From an uncultured Oscillibacter sp. (GTDB lineage: Bacteria; Bacillota; Clostridia; Oscillospirales; Oscillospiraceae), in the NCBI RefSeq assembly GCF_910587525.1, contig NZ_CAJULS010000144.1, forward strand, positions 1 to 5,634: 5,634 nt of DNA. The letters are read 5' to 3'. This document shows positions 1 through 3,947 of this stretch, piece by piece. The translations under genes were made by a program, and so were the position numbers. Within the stretch, counting starts at the first letter, position 1; every line of letters begins with the position of its first letter. The notes beneath the pieces were generated by a model. It made no database searches. It was not told where the DNA came from and saw nothing but the letters and a program-made list of their open reading frames with translations.

Positions 1-322
1 GGCGGCCCTTGCGCTTGGGCCTCTCACCCTGGGCCGGGGCCTCCTTGTTCTTGGGACGGCGGCCACGGCGGGGAGGCTCCGGCTGCTCCTGGGGCTTCTC
101 CCACTCCTGCCCGCCCTCCTTGGCCGGGTCCGTCTGCTCCTGCCCCGCCCGGACGGACGACAGGTTGATCACCTTGTTCTCCGGGGCCGGGGGACCCTCC
201 ATGCCGGGGATCACACCCTGGGCCCCCGGCTCCGGGGCGGGCGGGGCCTCCGACACTTCCGGCGCGGGGGGCTCCAGCGTTTGTCCCTCCGGGGCTGGGG
301 TCGTTTTAATTTCTTCTGCCAT
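1..322 (-). CDS. Partial Pro/Glu-rich protein with AT-hook-like basic motifs (N-terminal 107 residues)
   Basis: Open from an ATG at 322 to the left edge, so the C-terminus lies outside the window. A strong AAGGAGG sits at 331-337, 8 nt before the ATG, which fixes the start. The first ~50 residues are low complexity, rich in Pro, Glu and Ala. A short ordered-looking stretch follows (KVINLSSVRAG, about 50-60), then a second Pro/Glu/Gln-rich stretch, then two basic clusters: PPRRGRRPK (about 83-91) and RPKRKGR (101-107), which resemble AT-hook minor-groove binding motifs. Disordered acidic N-termini with RGRPPK-like repeats are known at the front of ParB-like and other DNA-associated proteins of clostridial mobile elements. 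That assignment is an inference only, because no folded domain is visible. It lies on the far side of the att-like site from the phage genes, so it probably belongs to the host or to another element. Confidence 0.75.
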   Translation of the reverse strand, partial: MAEEIKTTPAPEGQTLEPPAPEVSEAPPAPEPGAQGVIPGMEGPPAPENKVINLSSVRAGQEQTDPAKEGGQEWEKPQEQPEPPRRGRRPKNKEAPAQGERPKRKGR

Positions 323-353
323 TCGCTTGACCTCCTTACTTTTTCAAATACAA

Positions 354-382
354 ACGGGGCCAAAACCTTATTTTGGCCCCGT
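354..382 (-). promoter_or_regulatory. Perfect 12-bp hairpin in the leader of the leftmost gene
   Basis: ACGGGGCCAAAA (354-365) pairs perfectly with TTTTGGCCCCGT (371-382) around a 5-nt loop. Neither strand has a clean T-run next to the stem (minus: TTTGTATTTG), so it is a poor intrinsic terminator. If the promoter at 386-414 is used, the RNA begins within the stem, which would place a stable hairpin at the 5' end of the mRNA. It could act as a stability element or an attenuator. Confidence 0.5.
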
Positions 383-385
383 CTC

Positions 386-414
386 CTTATACGTTTTCCT
401 CCTTTCCCTGTCAC
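386..414 (-). promoter_or_regulatory. Sigma-A-type promoter for the leftmost gene
   Basis: On the minus strand, GTGACA (409-414) and TATAAG (386-391) are separated by 17 nt, each one mismatch from consensus. Transcription would start near 379, inside the hairpin at 354-382, giving a leader of about 57 nt before the ATG at 322. The promoter lies just downstream (minus sense) of the terminator at 418-452, which would isolate it from upstream transcription. Confidence 0.5.
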
Positions 415-417
415 GCA

Positions 418-452
418 AAAACGCCGCCCTTTTTACAGCCGGGCGGCGTTTT
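418..452 (-). terminator. Intrinsic terminator, perfect 12-bp stem
   Basis: AAAACGCCGCCC (418-429) pairs with GGGCGGCGTTTT (441-452) around an 11-nt loop. On the minus strand the stem ends in TTTTTG, on the plus strand in TTTTC. It fits best as a minus-strand terminator that closes transcription arriving from the att-like side, but it may work in both directions. Confidence 0.7.
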
Positions 453-460
453 CGGTAAGG

Positions 461-490
461 TTGACAGTCCATTTTTTTGTTGTTTATCAT
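461..490 (+). promoter_or_regulatory. Sigma-A-type promoter facing right
   Basis: A perfect TTGACA at 461-466 and TATCAT (5 of 6 matches) at 485-490 are 18 nt apart. Transcription would start near 497 and read into the small ORF at 541, about 45 nt downstream. The region is AT-rich, so a chance match is possible, but the exact -35 and the correctly placed RBS and ORF support it. Confidence 0.45.
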
Positions 491-540
491 GTTTCCCTTT
501 GTCAAGCGTTGCAATGGTTAATGGTTTTGAGGAGAAATGT

Positions 541-663
541 ATGAATTTAGATATTTGTAGCCATCTGTATCGAGAGCTCTTTGAGAAAAAGTCAGTTGAC
601 TGCCATCCTTGTTTATATTTGCGCTGCTATCCAAACATCTGGCCTGATGAAGATGTTTCATAG
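541..663 (+). CDS. Candidate small Cys-rich protein, 40 residues, unknown function
   Basis: ATG at 541 is preceded by GAGGAG with a 6-nt gap and by a plausible promoter at 461-490. The frame is open further upstream (from 373), but only this ATG has a ribosome binding site. The 40-residue product has no signal peptide or membrane segment. It carries four Cys and two His in a pattern CxH ... CHPC ... C (Cys 6, 21, 24, 29; His 8, 22) that could bind a metal. I do not recognise a family. An antisense frame (518-736 minus, with an internal ATG near 658 also preceded by GAGG) covers the same DNA, and codon use does not decide between them. I prefer the plus strand because of its promoter and RBS. 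It lies outside the phage genes, to the left of the att-like site. Confidence 0.35.
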   Translation: MNLDICSHLYRELFEKKSVDCHPCLYLRCYPNIWPDEDVS

Positions 664-688
664 TAACCTCACTTTCTAAAACATAAAA

Positions 689-728
689 AAGCAGGTTTAA
701 GAGAGCTTCAATCTCCTTAAATCTGCTT
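689..728 (-). terminator. Minus-oriented intrinsic terminator
   Basis: AAGCAG (689-694) with TTTAAG and GAG pairs with CTC, CTTAAA and CTGCTT (712-728), giving roughly 14 paired bases with small defects and a 7-nt loop. On the minus strand the stem is followed by TTTTTTATGTTTT, a good U-tract. On the plus strand there is none. It is the second terminator downstream of the tRNA-like end. Confidence 0.6.
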
Positions 729-798
729 AATGACACCTATGATATGTAATTGTAGCCAATTTTAAGATTCCATTTTAGTGCATTTTTACCCAAAAAGA

Positions 799-838
799 AC
801 AAAACCTGCGTTTAACGATAGTTATACGCAGGTTTTGT
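799..838 (-). terminator. Terminator directly downstream of the tRNA-like 3' end
   Basis: ACAAAACCTGCGT (799-811) pairs perfectly with ACGCAGGTTTTGT (826-838). An inner TAAC/GTTA stem (813-816, 821-824) is closed by a GATA loop. The minus-strand tail reads TCTTTTTGGG. It begins 6 nt after the CCA of the tRNA-like fragment, the usual place for a tRNA gene terminator, which supports this side being the original host DNA downstream of a tRNA. Confidence 0.7.
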
Positions 839-844
839 CTACTT

Positions 845-867
845 TGGTGGAGACTACTGGATTCGAA
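845..867 (-). other. Isolated tRNA 3' end: likely attachment-site junction
   Basis: Read on the minus strand, 867 to 845 gives a T-loop TTCGAAT, the 3' T-stem strand CCAGT, the acceptor strand AGTCTCC, discriminator A and CCA. A partner T-stem strand would be ACTGG, but the bases present are GGGAG, and no anticodon or D arm can be found to the right. Only the 3' end of a tRNA (or tmRNA) is therefore here. Many tyrosine-integrase elements insert at exactly this part of a tRNA and leave such a fragment at one end. Host DNA would be to the left, with the terminator at 799-838, and the element to the right. The late operon running towards this end agrees. The intact tRNA should be at the far end of the element. 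Confidence 0.6.
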
Positions 868-1027
868 CTCCCCGTCCTCTGTTTACCTTGTGTTAAATAT
901 TGTGACTTGCAGATAAATACGGAAAAATCAGAAACTTTTTATATTATCTCATACCCCATATCCATACGTGCCATTTCCCGCCAAAGGGAAACAGAAGGGG
1001 AAAAGATCAGCCAAGCCGGCAGGAATC

Positions 1028-1061
1028 AAGGCCCCAGCCACGCAGAGCAGCTGGGGCTTTT
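1028..1061 (+). terminator. Plus-oriented intrinsic terminator
   Basis: GCCCCAGC (1031-1038) pairs with GCTGGGGC (1050-1057). The stem extends outward by AAG with TTT (one G-U pair) and is followed by TTTTGT. No plus-strand gene that it would close is visible upstream. It may be the leftover end of a gene lost next to the att-like site. Confidence 0.6.
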
Positions 1062-1446
1062 GTCATGTTTCCTTCGATGCATTTGCGGATCACGCTTATA
1101 GTACAAAACAATATGAGTTCACATTTCAGCGCAGACATCCGTTTATGTGATCCCACCATGGCTGGCAGACTGCGGCTTGTATAAAGGATACCATTTGATT
1201 CAACTCTTCTTTAAGAAACTCAAATCGTTTTTCAGAACTACTACCAGATATAATAAATTTGGAGATTCTTTTTACCCTTGTCTATCCTGTGCCCGTCGCC
1301 ATTTGTTGATTCAGCACAGCCACTTTTATTTTTTAAGATGGCCTAATAATATAAAACATCGTCAAACTGTCATTTCGTGATTATATACTATTTTCTCATA
1401 CTTTTTTGGAGCAAATCACTAACTACAATAACATTCAAGATATAAA

Positions 1447-1534
1447 TTGTGAAATCTATCATATTAGCGAGCGCAATTTTTTTAGAATTTGTGTAAATTT
1501 CACATGCGGACATATTAGCAAACTAAAATGTGAA
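1447..1534. repeat. Cluster of short direct and inverted repeats upstream of the toxin promoter
   Basis: CATATTAGC occurs at 1460-1468 and again at 1511-1519. TGTGAAAT (1448-1455) is inverted as ATTTCACA (1497-1504), and TGTGAA recurs at about 1529-1534. Such spaced short repeats can be binding sites for an integrase arm domain or a regulator, but in AT-rich DNA chance is a real alternative. Confidence 0.3.
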
Positions 1535-1565
1535 GAACAGAGCTTTGAAAACAAAGGAAATGTTC

Positions 1566-1595
1566 TTGCTTTTTCCATCTAATTCGTACTATAAT
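1566..1595 (+). promoter_or_regulatory. Promoter of the toxin mRNA
   Basis: A perfect -10 TATAAT at 1590-1595 follows a weak -35 TTGCTT (1566-1571) with an 18-nt gap. Transcription would start near 1602 and give an 83-nt leader before the toxin ATG. The leader contains CTCCT at 1626-1630, complementary to AGGAG within the Shine-Dalgarno, so partial masking of the RBS is possible. That pairing is an inference. Confidence 0.55.
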
Positions 1596-1684
1596 ATGTG
1601 TAAGGTGAGTTGCCGATATCCCCCACTCCTTCTATTACATAGGACGTCGAAGGGCGTTCTAACCCCTTCAGGGAGGAGGAAAAT

Positions 1685-1771
1685 ATGGTCACCCATGCGG
1701 AACTAATCCAAATCGGCATCTTAACAGTTAGTATTTGCAGTCTGTTCGTCCAAATAAGCAAAAAGAAATGA
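1685..1771 (+). CDS. Putative holin-like toxin of a type I toxin-antitoxin system, 28 residues
   Basis: ATG at 1685 follows a very strong GGGAGGAGG with a short A-rich gap. The 28-residue peptide has the layout of the small Firmicute toxins annotated as putative holin-like toxin: a short polar N-terminus (MVTHAEL), one hydrophobic segment (about residues 7-24) and a C-terminal KKK. Family members insert in the cytoplasmic membrane and, when over-produced, stop growth or lyse the cell; they are usually kept silent by an antisense RNA. That arrangement is present here: a minus-strand RNA from a perfect promoter at 1854-1882 ends inside the 3' end of this gene. The toxin's stop codon lies in the antisense terminator stem. 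The gene sits between the phage lysis cassette and the att-like site, a common place for accessory genes in prophages. Assignment is by pattern recognition, not by a search. Confidence 0.8.
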   Translation: MVTHAELIQIGILTVSICSLFVQISKKK

Positions 1772-1847
1772 CCGTCGGCATCCTTCCAAGATCGACGATC
1801 ATTTCCGTAATTGAGCGAAGGAGTGCAGATATGCAACTCCCCTTACA
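1757..1847 (-). ncRNA. Antisense antitoxin RNA of the type I TA locus, about 90 nt
   Basis: A perfect consensus promoter on minus (1854-1882) predicts a start near 1847. The RNA first forms a hairpin (GGAG-TGCA/TGCA-CTCC, about 1818-1838) and ends at a terminator stem (1765-1805) followed by TTTTTGCTT, so it should end near 1757. It overlaps the last ~15 nt of the toxin gene and the 3' untranslated part of the toxin mRNA, which reads on to the terminator at 1898-1937. It would base-pair with the toxin mRNA 3' end. This convergent 3' overlap is the arrangement known for TxpA/RatA and BsrG/SR4 in Bacillus. No protein frame with an RBS fits this RNA. Confidence 0.75.
1765..1805 (-). terminator. 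Terminator of the antitoxin RNA, overlapping the toxin stop codon
   Basis: GAAATGA (1765-1771) pairs with TCATTTC (1799-1805), then one mismatch, then CGTCG (1773-1777) pairs with CGACG (1793-1797), with a 15-nt loop. The minus-strand tail is TTTTTGCTTATTT. The plus-strand side has no T-run, so the toxin mRNA should read through. Confidence 0.7.
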
Positions 1848-1853
1848 TATAGT

Positions 1854-1882
1854 ATTATAATCCGCAAAATCATTTTTGTCAA
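1854..1882 (-). promoter_or_regulatory. Perfect consensus sigma-A promoter of the antitoxin RNA
   Basis: Minus strand: TTGACA (1877-1882), exactly 17 nt, TATAAT (1854-1859). All twelve consensus bases match, against a weak -35 for the toxin. This imbalance, with strong antitoxin RNA and weaker toxin mRNA, is expected of a type I TA locus. Confidence 0.85.
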
Positions 1883-1897
1883 TTCGTAGACGATTTA

Positions 1898-1942
1898 AAA
1901 TCAAAGGCGGGGACCTTTTGCTTCCCGCCTTTGATTTATTTT
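1898..1942. terminator. Shared bidirectional terminator of the late operon and the toxin mRNA
   Basis: AAATCAAAGGCGGG (1898-1911) pairs perfectly with CCCGCCTTTGATTT (1924-1937) around a 12-nt loop. The plus side is followed by ATTTTTT, a strong terminator for the toxin mRNA. The minus side is followed by TTAAAT and closes the phage lysis operon, whose endolysin stop codon (1936-1938) touches the stem. Confidence 0.8.
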
Positions 1943-2142
1943 TTCGTAGATCTAAGTGTCATAACGGCGGCCTGGGCCCTGGTACAAAGTGCCCCAGGCC
2001 GGGTACCATCGGTGATACCGAGGGTCTTCGCCTCCTCTAGCTCTGAGGCCAGCGCACCGTTCACCGACCGCCGCCCCATCACATCCTGGATACGATCCAC
2101 CAGCTGAAGGATATCTGCGTCGGTCAACTTTGAAATGTCCAT
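1936..2142 (-). CDS. Likely separate translation product: endolysin C-terminal binding domain, 68 residues
   Basis: Inside the endolysin and in its frame, AAAGGAGG (2148-2155) lies 5 nt before an ATG (2140-2142), a better ribosome binding site than the one at the gene's own start (AGAGG). The product would start MDISKLTDAD and carry a predicted helical segment and the SLH-like GITDGTRP...TRAQAAVM module. The site falls exactly at the linker between catalytic and binding domains. In several phage endolysins of clostridia and enterococci an internal start yields free binding domains that assemble with the full-length enzyme. By analogy that is inferred here; translation from this site is not proven by sequence alone. 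Confidence 0.5.
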   Translation of the reverse strand: MDISKLTDADILQLVDRIQDVMGRRSVNGALASELEEAKTLGITDGTRPGALCTRAQAAVMTLRSTKK

Positions 2143-2595
2143 ACTGTCCTCCTTTACCGGCGCATCCCAGAGTTTCTGCTCCGCGGCTCTCCGGCGGATC
2201 AGGCCGGGGAGGGAAGCGCCTCCGGCCTTGGTGTACAGGGCCATGGCGTCCCGGATCTGCCGGAGCGTCCGGTCGCTGCACAGCGTCCGAAGATTCCCCG
2301 CCCCGCAGTTGAAAGTAAAGGAGATCAGGGCGTCCCGCTGGTTGGCGTTGAGCTGAGCCGTCAGGGGGCAGTTCCGGGGATCGTCCACCGCGTCCGCGAA
2401 CCGCTGGCAGTCCTTCACCAGAAGGGCGTCCGCCTCCGCCTGGGTGATGGTCTGGCCCTCCTTGACGTCCGGCCCATAGTGCCCCCAGCCGATAGTCCAA
2501 TATTTCTCCGTGCTGACGGGCTTGTACGCTTTCAGGCGGCAGCCCTCAAACTCCTTGACGAGAATCAGGCCCGCCTCTCCGATGGGCCGCCCCAT
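1936..2595 (-). CDS. Phage endolysin: GH24 lysozyme with C-terminal SLH-like domain
   Basis: A 219-residue muramidase that would cut the N-acetylmuramic acid to N-acetylglucosamine bond of peptidoglycan at the end of infection. The ATG at 2595 overlaps the upstream stop (TGATG) and is chosen over an upstream in-frame ATG at 2664, which lies inside the preceding gene. Residues ~8-145 are the T4/R21-type lysozyme domain: KEFEGCRLKAY with catalytic Glu17, WTIGWGHYG with Thr34, NQRDALISFTFNCG (~85-98), and RRRAAEQKLW (~134-143). The position of the T4 Asp20 (Glu+9) holds Pro26. Residues ~190-215 (LGITDGTRPGALCTRAQAAVM) resemble an S-layer-homology module, likely for wall binding. An internal RBS and ATG at 2142 could make that half alone. 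There is no signal peptide, so export would rely on the adjacent holin. Length is ordinary for a two-domain endolysin, and the gene looks intact. Confidence 0.88.
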   Translation of the reverse strand: MGRPIGEAGLILVKEFEGCRLKAYKPVSTEKYWTIGWGHYGPDVKEGQTITQAEADALLVKDCQRFADAVDDPRNCPLTAQLNANQRDALISFTFNCGAGNLRTLCSDRTLRQIRDAMALYTKAGGASLPGLIRRRAAEQKLWDAPVKEDSMDISKLTDADILQLVDRIQDVMGRRSVNGALASELEEAKTLGITDGTRPGALCTRAQAAVMTLRSTKK

Positions 2596-3101
2596 CAGAG
2601 CCTCTTCGCCTTCACGGCGTAGCCGCCGGCGTCGTAGGTCACCAGGAAGCGGCCTCTGCGGCACGTCTGCTCTGCCTGCTGGCCCGCCAGATCCATCCGG
2701 CGGCGCATATCAACATCTTTCTGCACAGCCTTGCCCTCTTTTCTGGGACGGATCTCGCCCAGCGTGTCGCCAAACACCTCATAGGTCTTGCCGCAGATGA
2801 TAACGTAGGCGGCCATGTTGGTGCTACCGTCGGGCTGGATCTCGTTGATGGGATACTCCAGCCTGCCGCCGATGACCTTCACCCGCTCCATGGAGCCGGT
2901 GCCGGTGTCCAGGAGGCCGTACCCGCTAGCCTGTTCGGGATAATAGCCAACCACGGTCTGTTTCCGGTCCTCATCGGTAATCGCATTCTGGCCGGGCCTG
3001 AAGCTGAATCCCGCCCCGGCTTCCGACAGAGCGGCATTGGTGGCCTCCAGATCCGCCTCGCCGGTGGTATAGTCCCTGACAATCTCGTAGATAGCTTTCA
3101 T
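2595..3101 (-). CDS. Conserved-looking phage protein of unknown function between holin and endolysin
   Basis: 168 residues; I do not recognise a family. The ATG at 3101 overlaps the holin stop (ATGA), and GGGAGG lies 9-10 nt before it, inside the end of the holin gene. Its own stop overlaps the endolysin ATG by one base, so the three genes are translationally coupled. No signal peptide or membrane segment is visible. The N-terminus (MKAIYEIVRDYTTGEADLEA) and the Gly- and Tyr-rich middle (VVGYYPEQASGYGLLDTG) look like a soluble mixed alpha/beta protein. The C-terminal ~45 residues are highly charged and basic (RPRKEGK, MRRRMD, CRRGR) and end in AVKAKRL. From its position it could assist lysis or belong to the end of the tail module, but nothing in the sequence decides this. 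It looks complete, with unbroken GC-rich codon use. Confidence 0.75.
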   Translation of the reverse strand: MKAIYEIVRDYTTGEADLEATNAALSEAGAGFSFRPGQNAITDEDRKQTVVGYYPEQASGYGLLDTGTGSMERVKVIGGRLEYPINEIQPDGSTNMAAYVIICGKTYEVFGDTLGEIRPRKEGKAVQKDVDMRRRMDLAGQQAEQTCRRGRFLVTYDAGGYAVKAKRL

Positions 3102-3616
3102 TTGTTCGTTCCTCCCTGAATTTTTTTATGTTCCCCGCCGGTGTTCTCGCCGGCAAAGGCATCTCCCGCGTTATCAATGGCCTTTTTGCTCACCAGCAGG
3201 AACCGGAACAGCCATTCCGGCACCGGTCCCCCCATGGCGGCGGCATTCTCCGCCATGCTGCCCAGCTCCGTGACAATGTACCATACCAGCACCACTGGAC
3301 ACAACAGGCCAGTATATTCCATCGGCAGCTCCAACAGGGGTAGATACTCCAGCACTGTGGCAATCAGCAGGTCCGCCCCTGCCGCCACGACCACCACCAC
3401 AATCATCCCGGCCTTGTGCCAGATGCCCTCCCGGGCGCTGGCACTGGACCAGGATCCCTTTTTGGCAACCGCCATGGAACCGGTGATGTAGTCCAGCACC
3501 ATGGCGCCAATCCAACCTACCACCAGCCACCCGAACCAGCCCCAGAAGGCCGTCAGCAGGCCCAGAATGGCGGTGACGGCGGCTTTGATGTGCAACACAG
3601 AATTTCCGTTTTCCAT
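3098..3616 (-). CDS. Phage holin, toxin secretion/phage lysis (Bacteriophage_holin_4) family
   Basis: 172 residues, within the usual range for this family. The ATG at 3616 has GAGGAG 8 nt upstream. Hydrophobic segments lie at about residues 11-42 (long, possibly two passes), 70-88 and 102-118. Between the first two sits the family's signature loop: LDYITG (41-46), then SASAREGIWHKAG (58-70). The C-terminus (~142-172) is polar and charged. It would oligomerise in the cytoplasmic membrane and open holes that let the endolysin reach the wall. It is the first gene of a coupled lysis cassette of holin, unknown protein and endolysin. Directly upstream it abuts a truncated tail-terminator gene whose reading frame runs on through the holin in another frame, which marks a deletion. 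The holin itself appears intact, including its RBS. Confidence 0.88.
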   Translation of the reverse strand: MENGNSVLHIKAAVTAILGLLTAFWGWFGWLVVGWIGAMVLDYITGSMAVAKKGSWSSASAREGIWHKAGMIVVVVVAAGADLLIATVLEYLPLLELPMEYTGLLCPVVLVWYIVTELGSMAENAAAMGGPVPEWLFRFLLVSKKAIDNAGDAFAGENTGGEHKKIQGGTNK

Positions 3617-3635
3617 ATGCGTAACTCCTCTCTTT

Positions 3636-3815
3636 CAGCTTGACGTCATGGCGGATCAGAAACCGGTTGGCGTCCGTCTGCTCGTCCTGTTCCACCGCCA
3701 GCCAGAAAGACGGCTGGTCAAAGTCCACCGGGCAGACGTCCACATACACCGTCCGCTCCGGCCACCGCTCCACAAGCTTCCTATTGATGGCGTCCAGAAT
3801 ATCCAGTGTTTTCAA
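3636..3815 (-). pseudogene. Truncated phage tail terminator-like gene (N-terminal ~60 residues)
   Basis: It starts at a TTG (3813-3815) with AGGAGG five bases before it. Residues 1-58 (MKTLDILDAINRKLVERWPE, then VYVDV, PSFWLAVEQ, RFLIRHDV) match the style of small siphophage tail terminator/completion proteins of the DUF6838-like type: an N-terminal helix, then strands describing a fixed-width ring protein. Such proteins are about 130-150 residues long and cap the tail tube at the neck. After about residue 58 phage-like sequence stops and the frame runs into holin DNA out of frame, so the open frame of 213 codons (to 3174) is a chimera. The best explanation is a deletion whose end lies between about 3655 and 3630 and removed the rest of this gene and the whole tail module. 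Its place after head-closure and gp10-like genes fits standard siphophage order. Confidence 0.6.
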
Positions 3816-3830
3816 CAGATCCTCCTTTTC

Positions 3831-3867
3831 CAGCCGCAGATTTTTATCGATCTGCGGCTGTTTTTTT
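3831..3867 (+). terminator. Strong plus-oriented terminator inside the minus-strand operon
   Basis: CAGCCGCAGAT (3831-3841) pairs perfectly with ATCTGCGGCTG (3850-3860), with an 8-nt loop, followed on plus by TTTTTTT. On the minus strand it has no U-tract and lies just before the Shine-Dalgarno of the tail-terminator gene. It should therefore stop antisense transcription, while in the late mRNA it forms a hairpin upstream of that RBS. Confidence 0.7.
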
Positions 3868-3947
3868 CGGTATCTATTTCAAGAGCGCTCTAATAAGAGG
3901 TCCCACAACCCCGATATTTGCACGAAACCGTGCAACAAGATCAAAAA
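3868..3947 (-). other. Intergenic gap with hairpin and palindrome
   Basis: This gap is less GC-rich than its neighbours. It holds a perfect 7-bp hairpin with a 4-nt loop (TTGCACG/CGTGCAA, 3918-3935) and a perfect 10-bp palindrome AGAGCGCTCT (3882-3891). A minus frame here without a start codon (3874-3946) reads KIIFDLVARF then RANIGVVGPLIRALLK and would join the end of the gp10-like gene by a one-base shift. Confidence 0.4.

Larger units (their letters stand above)
868..1560. other. AT-rich stretch without a convincing gene
   Basis: About 690 bases between the att-like site and the TA locus, visibly AT-rich compared with the phage genes. Open frames here are short, lack ribosome binding sites and have no recognisable motifs. 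It contains one plus-oriented terminator (1028-1061), a TTTCCC/GGGAAA hairpin at 974-991, and a cluster of short repeats at 1447-1534. A minus frame at 1126-1281 reads like a fragment of a protein but has no start. No integrase is present. Confidence 0.6.

Noticed and set aside
9..458. Plus-strand 149-codon open frame
   Set aside because: It lies antisense to the leftmost gene, which has a strong RBS and a coherent Pro/Glu-rich sequence, and it runs through two hairpins. It is a GC-rich shadow.
518..736. Minus-strand 72-codon frame with GTG start opposite the small Cys-rich ORF
   Set aside because: Its first codons coincide with the minus-oriented terminator at 689-728, and no good promoter is visible. 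The shorter version from an internal ATG has only a modest RBS.
841..880. tmRNA 5' end on the plus strand (TGGATTCGA similarity)
   Set aside because: The following bases lack the tmRNA 5' pattern, and the CCA end plus terminator on the minus strand fit a tRNA-like 3' end better.
845..900. Complete tRNA gene on the minus strand
   Set aside because: The 5' T-stem strand does not pair (GGGAG against CCAGT) and no anticodon or D arm follows; only the 3' end is present.
1126..1281. Minus-strand 51-codon open frame (VKRISKFIISGSSSEKRF...LKEELNQM...) that reads like real protein
   Set aside because: There is no usable start codon or RBS at its front, a stop lies immediately upstream, and I recognise no family. 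It may be a gene fragment, but this cannot be supported beyond impression.
1579..1836. Minus-strand 85-codon open frame across the toxin
   Set aside because: It has no RBS and is crossed by the antitoxin terminator; the plus-strand toxin explains the region better.
3174..3630. C-terminal two-thirds of the 213-codon frame beginning at the tail terminator
   Set aside because: Arg/Gly/His-rich translation out of frame with a clear holin; it is a chimera produced by the deletion, not a domain fusion.
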